Shown here: positions 24,432-34,251 of the stretch, piece after piece
How the letters are laid out: each line of letters begins with the position of its first letter
How positions within the stretch are numbered: position 1 is the stretch's first letter
Assembly (NCBI GenBank): GCA_964539665.1
Contig: CAZIKB010000027.1
Coordinates: 1-57,621, forward strand
From: CAZIKB01 sp964539665
Lineage (GTDB): Bacteria; Zhuqueibacterota; Zhuqueibacteria; Oceanimicrobiales; Oceanimicrobiaceae
DNA length: 57,621 nucleotides
Direction of reading: 5' to 3'
Made by a program: the position numbers and the translations under genes
Notes under the pieces: generated by a model
What the model was told of the DNA's origin: nothing
The model's database searches: none
What the model saw: only the letters and a program-made list of their open reading frames with translations

Positions 24432-26597
24432 CTATATTTTAAACAATGCTTTAAAAAGAATTTCCAAATCCAATAATGGAGAATAATTATTCAGATAATA
24501 AAGATTATATTTCTCTTTATCCGCATGGTTAAGATTTTCATGGCGATTGATTTGCATTAAACCCGTGATACCGGGTTTAAGTTCATAACTGATCTGTTGT
24601 TTTGGTTCGGAACTAATTTCCATAGAGACCATTTCAGTTCCTACAAAACTTAACTCTCCCTTTAATATAGACCAGAGATATGGTATATTATTTAAAAGAC
24701 GCGAACCGTTACCGCTAAATTCGTAAAGAATAATAGCTTTGTTTTGATTACCAAAAATACTTTTTGTCAATATCCCGGCAGCCGTCAGGTATCGTTTATA
24801 AAGAAAAATAGGTAATGATAAAATAAATAATGAAAACGCCAATATGATATCAAACGTTCTTTTTATTATTCGATAATGACTTTGATGGAGTTTGTAATCA
24901 ATGTCCAAAAGTGGCACATCTTCAATTCTATCAATGGAGGCCTTTCCGATAATTACATCAAGATTGCTGGGAACCAACTTAAAATTGACTCGCTGACTGC
25001 TTATTTTTGAGATTACTCCCAGAATTCGATCGTAGGTTAGTCTATCTGTTGAAAATATCACTTCCTGAATTTTTCTTTCTTTAATTAATGCATTCAGTTC
25101 ATTGATGGAGCCAATTACTTCAACACCGTCAAATAAATCACCCCGATGTGAACCATTTATACTAACAAGACCTGATATATTGTAGCCAGCATCGATCTGT
25201 GCACGAAATTTTTTTATTAACTTTTCACTTGAAGCAATATCTCCAACTATCAAAGTATTTCGTGCAAGAAGTGTTTTGCCAAATGTGCCTCGGTATGACA
25301 TGAATCCTATTCTCGGTAAAATTTTGATAAAAAACCTCCAGCCGGGGATAGTAATAAGGCTAAAAAAGCCACCCAGTAAAACCACAAATCGAGAGTAGGC
25401 GTATTGTTGAAAGAAAAAGAATAAACTGGTATTGAGTAAAAATCCGACTATTATTGCAAAGCTTGATTTGGAAAATGAATATTTATCCTTATGATAACAC
25501 CCAAAGTAATAGAGCACTCCCATCCAGATGGCTATGCAAGCGAGTATGACCGGTAAAAAATAACTTACTTTTACCAGGCTGCCAAATCGAAAATAAATAC
25601 TCAAAACCAGAGAAAAACTTAGAAATATAATATCAATTAGAGGTACTGCTAATATATTGAAACTCTTCAGAATAAAAGAAAAACCAGCGCGCAGCCAGAT
25701 TGCAATCCAGAGAAGCCAATACGGCATAACCAGATATTTATGCTTAAAATGCTTTTGAGCAAACAAACTCATCGCTCGATAAAAGACTTTAAGGTGATCA
25801 AATTGCGCACGTTTTGAGCTTTCACCTTTGAAATGAATAATTGCAGTTTCAGGTGAATATTGGACCTTCCAGCCATTTTCCCGAATTCGATAGCACCAAT
25901 CCAGATCCTCGCCATACAGAAAGAACGCTTCATCCAGGTAACCTACGTCTTTCAAAATTTTTCGGTGGAGCATCATGAATGAACCAGAGATCGCGTCAAC
26001 TTCACAAGAGCGATCCGGATCAAGGTAGGTTAAGTTGTATTTACCAAACAGTCTGCTTTTGGGGAAAAGATAGCTCAGGCCGCTTAATTTCGTGAAAGCC
26101 ACCCATGGCGTGGGAAAACTTCTACGACAGGCTAACTGCAGGGTCCCATCCGGATTAAGAATTTTACATCCCACCATACCCGTATCCGGGTGCTTTTTAT
26201 AAAACATCAGCATTTTCTTAAAAGTGCCTTCCTGCACTATTGTATCCGGATTTAAAAGAACTAAATATTTTCCGCGAGCCAGCCTTAATCCCTGGTTTGA
26301 ACCTTTTGCAAAACCGAGATTTTCTGAATTATCTACCAGCGTAACATCGGGATATTTCTGACGCATTAATACGGTGCTGCCATCACTCGAAGCATTATCT
26401 ACTACAATTATTTCTGACAAAATTCCTTTAAGAGCTTTCTTAACAGAAATTAAAGTCTGTTCAAGAAAATCCTTAACGTTATAATTTACAATGATTATCG
26501 AAAGTTCAATTACTCCCGTAGAAAATTTAGTATTTTCTTTCGTTTTTTCTACCGCTGAAAAAGATTTATTAATTTTTGCTGGATTAGCCATTATCAA
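24432..26597 (-). CDS. GT2 glycosyltransferase fused to a degenerate phosphoglycosyltransferase
   Basis: Residues 30-280 are a rhamnosyltransferase-like GT2 domain (VDNASSDGS, LLNPDT, EDLDWCYR). Several membrane helices (about 285-430), a CoA-binding-3/WbaP-like domain (about 440-570) and a C-terminal Bac_transf (undecaprenyl-phosphate sugar phosphotransferase) domain (575-721) follow. The last retains IKRTFDI, LWSILKGELSFVG and LKPGITGLMQ. The Asp-Glu dyad normally found in LDELPQ is Asn636-Asn637 here, and the PRP after LSFVG is TEM, so the PGT part may be inactive. The N-terminus overlaps the upstream gene by 14 bases. Confidence 0.85.
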   Translation of the reverse strand: MIMANPAKINKSFSAVEKTKENTKFSTGVIELSIIIVNYNVKDFLEQTLISVKKALKGILSEIIVVDNASSDGSTVLMRQKYPDVTLVDNSENLGFAKGSNQGLRLARGKYLVLLNPDTIVQEGTFKKMLMFYKKHPDTGMVGCKILNPDGTLQLACRRSFPTPWVAFTKLSGLSYLFPKSRLFGKYNLTYLDPDRSCEVDAISGSFMMLHRKILKDVGYLDEAFFLYGEDLDWCYRIRENGWKVQYSPETAIIHFKGESSKRAQFDHLKVFYRAMSLFAQKHFKHKYLVMPYWLLWIAIWLRAGFSFILKSFNILAVPLIDIIFLSFSLVLSIYFRFGSLVKVSYFLPVILACIAIWMGVLYYFGCYHKDKYSFSKSSFAIIVGFLLNTSLFFFFQQYAYSRFVVLLGGFFSLITIPGWRFFIKILPRIGFMSYRGTFGKTLLARNTLIVGDIASSEKLIKKFRAQIDAGYNISGLVSINGSHRGDLFDGVEVIGSINELNALIKERKIQEVIFSTDRLTYDRILGVISKISSQRVNFKLVPSNLDVIIGKASIDRIEDVPLLDIDYKLHQSHYRIIKRTFDIILAFSLFILSLPIFLYKRYLTAAGILTKSIFGNQNKAIILYEFSGNGSRLLNNIPYLWSILKGELSFVGTEMVSMEISSEPKQQISYELKPGITGLMQINRHENLNHADKEKYNLYYLNNYSPLLDLEILFKALFKI

Positions 26598-27312
26598 TTT
26601 TATTGAATAAACTTAAAAACCTGAGCTTCCAAACCATCCATGCCGCTTCACGCATGACCTTTTTTGTCATTTTAGAATCTCCCTTTGCTCTATCCACAAA
26701 AATAATTGGAATTTCACAAATATTAAACTTCTTTCGCCAGGCTTTATATGTCATTTCAATCTGGAAAGAATAGCCATCGCTTGATATTCTGTCCAGATTT
26801 ATACTTTCCAGAACCTTTCGTTTAAAACACTTAAATCCACTGGTACAATCTTTTACAGGTAATCTGGTAATCATTCGCGTATATAAATTTGCTGACAGGC
26901 TTAACAACAGCCGCGAAAAAGGCCAGTTAATTACATTGACACCCGTAAGATAACGCGATCCTATCACCAGGTCGTAAGTTTTGATTTTTTCCAGGAATCT
27001 TGGTATCTCCTGAGGATCATGAGAAAAATCGGCATCCATTTCAAAAATATAATCAAAACATTCCTTGATGGCATACTTAAATCCTTCAACATAAGCGGTA
27101 CCGAGGCCATACTTACCTGATCTCTTAATCAACCTAATGCGTAAATCATTGGTTGAAATTCTTTCAACAATTTCACCGGTTCCATCTGGCGAATTATCAT
27201 CAACTATTAAGATGAATAGATTTGGAAGATTCAAATTGATGACTTTGTCAATTATTTTTTCAACATTATCAGCTTCGTTGTAAGTTGGAATTATTATCAG
27301 GATTTTATTCAT
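26584..27312 (-). CDS. Polyprenol monophosphomannose synthase-like GT2
   Basis: This resembles dolichol-phosphate mannosyltransferase (DPM1 type), which loads a sugar onto a polyprenyl phosphate carrier. The IPTYNEADNV start, DDNSPDGTG, the metal-binding DADFSHDP and GSRY are all present. It is the soluble short form (242 residues) without a C-terminal membrane domain. It overlaps the next gene by 14 bases and follows rfbD by three. It may feed the DUF2723 membrane transferase at 34252, which is inference. Confidence 0.9.
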   Translation of the reverse strand: MNKILIIIPTYNEADNVEKIIDKVINLNLPNLFILIVDDNSPDGTGEIVERISTNDLRIRLIKRSGKYGLGTAYVEGFKYAIKECFDYIFEMDADFSHDPQEIPRFLEKIKTYDLVIGSRYLTGVNVINWPFSRLLLSLSANLYTRMITRLPVKDCTSGFKCFKRKVLESINLDRISSDGYSFQIEMTYKAWRKKFNICEIPIIFVDRAKGDSKMTKKVMREAAWMVWKLRFLSLFNKIDNG

Positions 27313-27315
27313 GTT

Positions 27316-28233
27316 TTAAGGATTATCTATTTGTTTTTTAAATATTTTTAAGCCTTTTTCAATACTGCTCATTTCAACACCTAACTCTTTTCTTGCTTTT
27401 CCAATATTAAAACTTGAATTTATAGGGCGGATTGCTTTTTGTGGCAAATCGAGTGTTTTAATCGGTTTAATGAGAGTCTGATCAAATCCAAAGACCTCAG
27501 CTAACTTTATTGCAAACTCAAATCGACTTACACAATCAGAACCCACTATATGAAAAATACCTGTCTTATTAAATTCTACAATTTTTCGAATTGCCATTGC
27601 CAGATCATCGACCAGGGTAGGATGACCCAACTGGTCATCAACAATATTAACCGGCTCCCCTCTGGATAATTTTGCAACCAGCCATGTCGCAAAATTGGGT
27701 CTGACATTTTTACCAGTTCCAAATAAAATCATGGTTCGTATTAAAGCATATTCAACTCTACTGAGAATAATCGCATTTTCACCTGCGAGTTTAGCCCTGC
27801 CATAATAACCTAATGGATTGGGCTTGGATTCTTCACAATAATTCCCGTCCACGCCGTCAAAAATATAATCAGTAGATAAGTGAATAAATAAAGCTTTTAC
27901 AGCCCTGGCCGCGTGGGCCAAATTCTCAACGCCCATTACGTTAACTTTCCAGCAATTTTCTTTATCATCTTCGCAGCCATCCACATTGGTGTATGCCGCT
28001 GTATTAATCACAAAGTTTGGTTTAATTTTCCGGAGCAATTTACGGATATCATCTCTTTTAGTAATATCGCAAGTAATATAGTCTATAGTTTCAATTTCAA
28101 CACCAGGACTATTTTTAAGATCAGCTGCGTGTATTTCAAAACCATCTATAAAAGCTTCAACGATTTTCTGTCCAAGCAATCCGTTAGCGCCAGTTACAAG
28201 TACTTTGTTTTTTAAGAGTTTTAAATTGGCCAT
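27316..28233 (-). CDS. rfbD: dTDP-4-dehydrorhamnose reductase
   Basis: RfbD (RmlD) reduces dTDP-4-keto-L-rhamnose to dTDP-L-rhamnose, a donor for surface polysaccharide. It is an extended short-chain reductase with the NAD(P) motif TGANGLLGQ near the N-terminus and the catalytic YYGRAKLAGE (Tyr-xxx-Lys). I prefer ATG 28231-28233; a GTG at 28248 is in frame but has no better ribosome binding site. rfbA, rfbB and rfbC are not in the window. Confidence 0.9.
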   Translation of the reverse strand: MANLKLLKNKVLVTGANGLLGQKIVEAFIDGFEIHAADLKNSPGVEIETIDYITCDITKRDDIRKLLRKIKPNFVINTAAYTNVDGCEDDKENCWKVNVMGVENLAHAARAVKALFIHLSTDYIFDGVDGNYCEESKPNPLGYYGRAKLAGENAIILSRVEYALIRTMILFGTGKNVRPNFATWLVAKLSRGEPVNIVDDQLGHPTLVDDLAMAIRKIVEFNKTGIFHIVGSDCVSRFEFAIKLAEVFGFDQTLIKPIKTLDLPQKAIRPINSSFNIGKARKELGVEMSSIEKGLKIFKKQIDNP

Positions 28234-28324
28234 ACAAAAGAGTCTCACTTATATTAACATTTGTGTATCATTAATTTCATTCAAAATTTAATACTGCCGC
28301 TCGCTACGCTTGTAACAATCCGGA

Positions 28325-29260
28325 TTACAAAACATCAACTTCGTTTTGTTTTAACAAATGTCTGATTTCTTTAACTCCCTCACTTCCCATAAATGTACAA
28401 TTAATAGCGGCAATTTTATGCGCTAAATTTGTAGCTGTTAGCACATTCCCTGATGAAAAATAATCAACCAAATATCCTGCTGAAAAAGCATCGCCACAAC
28501 CGATAATATCAACCACGTTTGGAACAGGAATGGCAGCAAATTTCTGCACTTGCTTGATATTATTTTTCAGATAAAAGAGGTACGAGCCTTTTTCTGCCAG
28601 AGTTATATGGCAAACAGTCGGCCGCATGTCCAAGATCGTTTCCCCAAATTCAGTGAGTCCATCATCAGGAAAGCCAGTCTTATTTCCAGCCAATGTACGG
28701 GCTTCCTGTTCATTAAGCTGTAAAACATCAACCAGATTTATCCAATCCCGCCAATCATCGGGACGACGATAATACCTTTTCCCAGTACCATTGATTCCTA
28801 AAGCATGCGAATGAAAATCCAGATAAACCAGAGCATCTGAATCCTGACGAAATTTTCTTAAAGCCCACAAATCAATATCCGTACCGGTAATCAAGTTGAC
28901 CAAAACGGTGTCCATGTCTTTTAGAAAATTTATTTCATCATAACTTAAAGCTGGCATTGGTTCTGTTGTTATTTCATATCTTTCTTGCGGGCCGGTATAG
29001 ACCAGTTTAACTTGTGTATGCTTCTTTGGAATTTTCTTTATGCCATCCAGGTGGACATTGTTATAATCAGAAAGTTGGTTGATAAGTATATCATAAAAAT
29101 CATCCCCGGCAAAAGAAACAGGGTATATTTCTGAATATGAATCCAATAAATTAGCCAGGAATGAAACCGTGAAAAAGATACCGCCAATGCTTTCTACTGT
29201 TTCTCCACGATATGGAAAGATTCTATCCCGTACAAATGTTCCGATTACGCCGATCTTCAT
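28325..29260 (-). CDS. PfkB-family carbohydrate/nucleoside kinase
   Basis: A ribokinase-fold kinase: the N-terminal substrate segment has GG at residues 26-27, and the C-terminal PfkB signature IIGCGDAFSAGY contains the catalytic Asp. PfkB kinases phosphorylate sugars or nucleosides with ATP. The gene follows a purine permease by 19 bases and purE lies just upstream, so a purine nucleoside kinase is a reasonable guess, not a demonstrated function. The length (311) is normal. Confidence 0.85.
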   Translation of the reverse strand: MKIGVIGTFVRDRIFPYRGETVESIGGIFFTVSFLANLLDSYSEIYPVSFAGDDFYDILINQLSDYNNVHLDGIKKIPKKHTQVKLVYTGPQERYEITTEPMPALSYDEINFLKDMDTVLVNLITGTDIDLWALRKFRQDSDALVYLDFHSHALGINGTGKRYYRRPDDWRDWINLVDVLQLNEQEARTLAGNKTGFPDDGLTEFGETILDMRPTVCHITLAEKGSYLFYLKNNIKQVQKFAAIPVPNVVDIIGCGDAFSAGYLVDYFSSGNVLTATNLAHKIAAINCTFMGSEGVKEIRHLLKQNEVDVL

Positions 29261-29279
29261 AATTTTAATCAGTTCCTTT

Positions 29280-30593
29280 TTAATTATATGGATAATAGAT
29301 ATAAAACAATAAAGATAATCCGCTTAATACCCACAATCCCGGACTTATTTCATGGTGTCTTCCGGCCACAAGTTTAAAAATGGGGTAGAGTACAAATCCC
29401 GCCGTAATGCCTACTCCTATATTAAAAGTAAAACTCATTAAAATGATCACAGCAAAAGCTGGAAATAATTCTGTATAATCATTTAAATTTATTCGGGTGA
29501 TTGGGATTAGCATGAGATAACCAACGACTATTAACGCGGGCCCGTAAGCTTGTGCAGGCACGGCTGTTAAAAAGGGCGCAAAAAACAGAGCCAATAGAAA
29601 TAAACAAGCTACAATCACGGCAGTGAATCCAGTCCGGCCGCCAGCTTCCACACCAGATGCGGATTCAATATAAGCGCCGGCCGTAGTCGTGCCAACCAGG
29701 GCTGCAAAAGTTGTCGCTACAGCATCTGCCATCATTGGTTTTTCTATTTCGGGTAAATTGCCCTTTTCATCTAAATAGCCGGCTCGCGCAGACACACCAA
29801 TCAGCGTACCCATAGTGTCGACAAAGTCCATGACAAAAACGGTAAGCACAACAGGAAAGAATCCCCAGGTTAAGGCGCCTCGAATATCTAATTTAAAAAG
29901 GATAGGCGATAAACTCGGCGGTAAGCTCATCCATTCTTCAGGTGTATCTGCCACTTTAAATATAAAAAAAAGGATGGTCGTAATCAAAATGCCCAAAAGG
30001 ATTGCGCCGGGCACTCTACGAATCATAAAGATTGTTATTAGAAAAAACCCAAAAATCGACAACAATACTCCTGGACTGGTCAAATCTCCAATTTTCACAG
30101 GAGCGCCTTCAATGCCTAAAGCAACGATCCCGGTTTCATTCAGGCCAATAAATGTTAAAAACAAACCAATCCCAACTGAAAAACTATAACGCAGTCCTTC
30201 TGGAATGGATTCAACTAACCACTTTCTTAGATGAAAAACCGTTAACAAAATAAAAAGTAACCCTCCAATAAAAACAGCGGTTAAAGCCGTTTGCCAGCTA
30301 TAGCCTAAAACAACTACCACAGTAAAAGCGATGAAAGCATTTTCTCCCATGTAAGGCGCGATCGCGAAAGGACGTTTTGCATAAAAACCCATAAGCAACG
30401 TTCCAACGGCTGCTGTAAGAATAGTGGCAACCATGGAAGCGCCAAATGGAATTCCTGCCGCTTCTAAAATTTTTGGATTCACCACTATGATATAAGACAT
30501 CGTCATAAAAGTCGTTATACCAGCGACAATTTCTTTGCGAAAAGAAGTCTCGTGTTTTTCGAATTCAAAGAAGACTTTTATTTTTTCTATCAT
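29280..30593 (-). CDS. NCS2-family adenine/guanine/hypoxanthine permease (AzgA type)
   Basis: This inner-membrane proton symporter takes up purine bases. About 12-14 helices fill 437 residues. AzgA-type signatures include EIVAGITTFMTMSYIIVVNP (20-39), the GENAFIAF motif and DFVDTMGTLIGVS in the middle, and ESASGVEAGGRTG later. GAGGGC five bases before the ATG supports the start. It is 64 bases downstream of purE, which links salvage and synthesis of purines. Confidence 0.93.
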   Translation of the reverse strand: MIEKIKVFFEFEKHETSFRKEIVAGITTFMTMSYIIVVNPKILEAAGIPFGASMVATILTAAVGTLLMGFYAKRPFAIAPYMGENAFIAFTVVVVLGYSWQTALTAVFIGGLLFILLTVFHLRKWLVESIPEGLRYSFSVGIGLFLTFIGLNETGIVALGIEGAPVKIGDLTSPGVLLSIFGFFLITIFMIRRVPGAILLGILITTILFFIFKVADTPEEWMSLPPSLSPILFKLDIRGALTWGFFPVVLTVFVMDFVDTMGTLIGVSARAGYLDEKGNLPEIEKPMMADAVATTFAALVGTTTAGAYIESASGVEAGGRTGFTAVIVACLFLLALFFAPFLTAVPAQAYGPALIVVGYLMLIPITRINLNDYTELFPAFAVIILMSFTFNIGVGITAGFVLYPIFKLVAGRHHEISPGLWVLSGLSLLFYIYYPYN

Positions 30594-30657
30594 TTATGCC
30601 CTCTTCCGAAACAGCCTCTGTACTTGATTAATCACAATAATATGAAGCCACAACCTG

Positions 30658-31131
30658 TTAGATTCGACAGCCCTGTGCTTTAAACTTAACCAATTTTTTC
30701 TTCATTTCATGATCTTCTAAAGCTAATATTTGTGCCGCTAAAACTGCCGCATTTGCAGCCCCGGCCGAACCGATGGCAACTGTTGCTACCGGTACTCCTG
30801 ATGGCATTTGTACAATCGAATATAAAGCATCAATGCCATTGAGAGTGGAATTCGACATGGGTACGCCAATTACGGGTAATGTAGTTGAAGCGGCCAGAAC
30901 GCCTGGCAAATGTGCCGCCATACCCGCGGCAGCTATTAGTATTTTATAGCCGTTTTGTTCAGCATTTTCAGCTAATTTTACCGTTTCCTTTGGCGTTCGA
31001 TGAGCAGATAAAATAAATTCATCAAACTCAATTTGAAAAAAATTGAGAATTTTGGAACATTCTGCCATTGCAGATTTATCAGATTTACTTCCCATAACAA
31101 TTGCTACCAGGGCCTTGCTTCCTGATGCCAT
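30658..31131 (-). CDS. purE: N5-carboxyaminoimidazole ribonucleotide mutase
   Basis: PurE rearranges N5-CAIR to CAIR in purine synthesis. The core motifs MGSKSD, SAHRTP and AAGMAAHLPGVLAA are intact, and the 157-residue length is normal for the class I mutase. ATG 31129-31131 is chosen because GGAGG lies nine bases upstream; the gene starts one base after the stop of the DUF4837 gene. purK is not adjacent. Confidence 0.96.
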   Translation of the reverse strand: MASGSKALVAIVMGSKSDKSAMAECSKILNFFQIEFDEFILSAHRTPKETVKLAENAEQNGYKILIAAAGMAAHLPGVLAASTTLPVIGVPMSNSTLNGIDALYSIVQMPSGVPVATVAIGSAGAANAAVLAAQILALEDHEMKKKLVKFKAQGCRI

Positions 31132-31132
31132 A

Positions 31133-32188
31133 TCAACCCGCCTCCTTCTTCGTTTCATCCCTGGCCTGCCCGGCTGTGATAAAAGTACGAGCCATGATAT
31201 CTAATTGACGCAGGAAAGGTTCTTTTTTGCCACCGGGGAAGAAAACCGCGATATCGATCATATAAATTCTGCCTGAAGCTTGGTCATAGAAGCAATAATT
31301 TCGAAAAGGACCGCCAACCATTTTTTCATCATTTTCCCAAAGCCCTTCTATCATCACCGCCTGTCTGTTCAGAAATTCAATTTCTTTAGAATTTGTATGT
31401 TCCCTGTTTATTTTATCATTTTGATAGTACTTTTGTGTGAGCTGGTTTCGTTTATTTATAATCCACGCTCCATTAATCAAAGAAGGATCGCCATCTTCTA
31501 TCCAGTGCACGAACAGCCAGCGTTCATTTTGTGGCAGGCTTCTTCGCAACATGACAAAACGCTCCTGAGATCTTCTTATGTTGATAAGAAAATCGTGTTG
31601 AATTCTGAGTGACCAGCCATAACTCTCTAACAATTCTTCAGCCAGGTCTTTTTGTTCTAAGCTTTGATACATACGTTTGCTTGTTAAATATACCAGTTTT
31701 GTTTCGAAGAGATTATAAAGGTACTCCCTTCTGTTTAACATCTTTCCTTGCAATTCTGGCAGGGTATTGCTTACTAATACCAATAATAACTGATCTTTTG
31801 CCCAGGGATTTTCTTTCGGGAAATAAAAGGCTGAGCCATCAATTACTTTATCTTTAACTTCAGGGGCAAGCATGATTGCAATTTTTTTGCTTATTTCACC
31901 TTCTGAATTCAGGGCTCCCGTTAATACTAAATTCTTTCTCGTGGCAAATTCCTGGTATCGATAAGGTGGAACCCAAACGACCTGAAAAACTTTTTCAGGT
32001 TGAGGCGTATCAATGCGTCGTTCAAAAACATCTATAAAAGTTGATTCGAGATTAATCCAGTCTGTAGAGTCGGCGACAACAAAAAGATCAGTGTCTCCTC
32101 CAAAACTTTTTGGTTTTTTCAAGCATCCTGAAAATACAATTAACAGGATCAACAAGATAATCCTCTGAATAATTGTTGTAGTAATCAT
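31133..32188 (-). CDS. DUF4837 family lipoprotein
   Basis: A hydrophobic N-terminus ends in the lipobox FSGC, so this is probably a membrane-anchored lipoprotein. The rest matches what I recall of DUF4837, a family common in Bacteroidetes and relatives, with WVPPYRYQEFA-type and PFLRQLDIMARTF-type segments. The function is unknown. I prefer ATG 32188, which has AGGG five bases upstream; ATG 32200 would give a 4-base ATGA overlap with the methyltransferase gene and is also plausible. Confidence 0.82.
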   Translation of the reverse strand: MITTTIIQRIILLILLIVFSGCLKKPKSFGGDTDLFVVADSTDWINLESTFIDVFERRIDTPQPEKVFQVVWVPPYRYQEFATRKNLVLTGALNSEGEISKKIAIMLAPEVKDKVIDGSAFYFPKENPWAKDQLLLVLVSNTLPELQGKMLNRREYLYNLFETKLVYLTSKRMYQSLEQKDLAEELLESYGWSLRIQHDFLINIRRSQERFVMLRRSLPQNERWLFVHWIEDGDPSLINGAWIINKRNQLTQKYYQNDKINREHTNSKEIEFLNRQAVMIEGLWENDEKMVGGPFRNYCFYDQASGRIYMIDIAVFFPGGKKEPFLRQLDIMARTFITAGQARDETKKEAG

Positions 32189-32196
32189 GTTATCCC

Positions 32197-33144
32197 TCAT
32201 TGCTTGTGAATAAAATATAAAATTGAAGAACCCTGCCTATAATTTTGAGTTCTTTTCCGTGAGGATTTTATTATTGTGATTAAAGCTACTACAAAAGCTC
32301 TAAATAGATACAAAGGTAATAGATATCTTTTAATTGGGTGTTGAGTTATTATCATTCGTTCACTCATCATACAATTATAAAACGCATCTAAAGTCATTTG
32401 TTGAAATTCAGGAATTTCCAAACCCACTGTGCTACATAATCTTTGCAGACTTTCCGGGATAAAATGATGCAGATGTCTTGGCGAATCCAGAGCCACCCAC
32501 TCATTTTGATAAAACTGTGCATCAAAACTCGTGACATTCGGTACAGCAATCAATATTAATCCGTCGTCTTTTAGTAATTCTCTGGCTATTTTTAAGATTT
32601 TCATTGGATTATACAGGTGCTCAAGCACATGCCAAAAGGTAATAACATCAAAGCTTTTTTCCAAATAATATTTTTCACTTATTTCATCGGTAGAAATTTT
32701 TAATCTATACTCATTTTTCGCGAAAGCAGCAGCCTGAGGATCTTGCTCGATTCCTTCAACCTCCCAGCCATTATTCTGCATTTCATTTAAAAATTCCCCG
32801 GTGCCGCAGCCAATATCTAATAGCTTTCCTTTGGATTTATGATTTTCAATTTTATTCCTTTTAACGCGTACAGAATAAGATCGAATCCAGTCATATATTT
32901 GATCCCCCAGTTTTAATGATTTTTGTGTGGACAGATATGGTTGATATTCACCAGCTTTGTAAAACTCAGCAATAGAATCAACTTTCGGTCTGGGATTTAG
33001 ATAGACAAAGCCACAATTTATACATTTAACGATCTGATAAATATTTCCATCATCTAAATTAAATCTGTCCGGAGCTTTATATTTTGAGTTGTATTTATCA
33101 CTAAGGCACACCAGACACTTTATAGTTTCAAATTGTTTATCCAA
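32197..33144 (-). CDS. Class I SAM-dependent methyltransferase with N-terminal zinc ribbon
   Basis: Residues 8-60 hold a CxxC (KCLVCL) and a second CxxC (KCINCGFVYLNPRP), a small zinc ribbon seen on sugar and polysaccharide methyltransferases. The SAM-binding domain follows with LLDIGCGTGEFL near 108-119 and FWHVLEHL later. It probably methylates a surface glycan or a lipid-linked precursor, judging from the glycosyltransferase next to it (59 bases upstream). The start is TTG 33142-33144, as no ATG precedes the zinc motif. Confidence 0.85.
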   Translation of the reverse strand: MDKQFETIKCLVCLSDKYNSKYKAPDRFNLDDGNIYQIVKCINCGFVYLNPRPKVDSIAEFYKAGEYQPYLSTQKSLKLGDQIYDWIRSYSVRVKRNKIENHKSKGKLLDIGCGTGEFLNEMQNNGWEVEGIEQDPQAAAFAKNEYRLKISTDEISEKYYLEKSFDVITFWHVLEHLYNPMKILKIARELLKDDGLILIAVPNVTSFDAQFYQNEWVALDSPRHLHHFIPESLQRLCSTVGLEIPEFQQMTLDAFYNCMMSERMIITQHPIKRYLLPLYLFRAFVVALITIIKSSRKRTQNYRQGSSILYFIHKQ

Positions 33145-33202
33145 TTATTTTTCTTAAGTTAATCACCACAAAGTCTTTATAGTTTTATGAATGAACGTTT
33201 GC

Positions 33203-34237
33203 TTATTTCATGTCCTGCACCCTGCGAATCCCCCTTATAAAATAATCAAATACTATACTACCCCGGTACATCTTAGTAAACATTTGGGAATCCGGAATCT
33301 TGCGCAAACGTTGAATTTGAACTCGTTTCTTCATTATTTTTGATAAGTTTAAAATCACATAAACAAATGCAGCATAGACTGCCCGAAATCGAATATAATC
33401 CAATTTCAGCAGTGAGTAGATGCTGGCAATAAATTCCAATAAAATTCTGATTGGAAGAATCCAAAATAACGTTCTAACCTCATAATTTTTCAGCAGCATT
33501 ATGAGAGAATTTCGATGATTAAGCATCACTTTCATGTATGAGTCCGTCTTCAGGGTAGAACCAGCGCTATGATAAACAATGGCCAGTGGTTCTGAGACAA
33601 CTTTGTAACCTGCTAAATGAAATCGCCAGTTCAGATCAATTTCTTCCATGTGTGCAAAAAAGTCTTCATCGAAATAACCGACTTCATCTAATACGGATTT
33701 ACGAATTAAGCAAGCTGTCCCTGATGCCCAGAAAATATTGGCGCTTTTATCATACTGATGTTCATCTTTTTCAATGGTAAAAAAAATTCTGCCTTTTGCA
33801 AATGGAAATCCGTACTGGTCCATTAGACCGCCAGCAGCGCCGGCGTAATCAAATAATTGTCGATTTTTAAGCGAAAGAATCTTGGGTTGACATGCCGCTA
33901 TGTTTGCATCCCCTTCGCATTGTTCCACAATTTTTGCAAGCCACTCTGTATCCACAATCGTATCATTATTAAGAAACAGAATGTATTTGCCCTGAGCTTT
34001 TTCCAATCCGGAATTACATCCACCGGCATAGCCTAAATTTTTTTCATTCTTTTTGATTTGAATCCAGGGGGATTCTCTTTGCGCATATTCAACACTGCCA
34101 TCAGTGGAACCGTTATCTACGAGAATTACCTGTAAATTAGAATAGTTAGTTTTTTCTAATGATGCAAGACAGTTTTGAAGAATCTCCTTTCCATTAAAAT
34201 GTGGAATGATAATTGAAACCAGCGGTTTTCCTGACAT
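33203..34237 (-). CDS. GT2 family glycosyltransferase (rhamnosyltransferase-like)
   Basis: A GT-A fold transferase resembling WbbL-type rhamnosyltransferases: VSIIIPHFNG at the start, VDNGSTDGS, LNNDT as the metal motif and MEEIDLNWR as the catalytic-base region. A hydrophobic segment near 255-300 may anchor it to the membrane. It probably adds a deoxysugar to a polysaccharide or lipid-linked glycan; rfbD at 27316 could supply dTDP-rhamnose. It lies 14 bases after the DUF2723 gene. Confidence 0.9.
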   Translation of the reverse strand: MSGKPLVSIIIPHFNGKEILQNCLASLEKTNYSNLQVILVDNGSTDGSVEYAQRESPWIQIKKNEKNLGYAGGCNSGLEKAQGKYILFLNNDTIVDTEWLAKIVEQCEGDANIAACQPKILSLKNRQLFDYAGAAGGLMDQYGFPFAKGRIFFTIEKDEHQYDKSANIFWASGTACLIRKSVLDEVGYFDEDFFAHMEEIDLNWRFHLAGYKVVSEPLAIVYHSAGSTLKTDSYMKVMLNHRNSLIMLLKNYEVRTLFWILPIRILLEFIASIYSLLKLDYIRFRAVYAAFVYVILNLSKIMKKRVQIQRLRKIPDSQMFTKMYRGSIVFDYFIRGIRRVQDMK

Positions 34238-34251
34238 AACTTTAAATTAAA

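Noticed and set aside
30594..30657. Purine riboswitch upstream of the purine permease
   Set aside because: The 64-base gap is too short for the aptamer plus expression platform, and no conserved core is visible.
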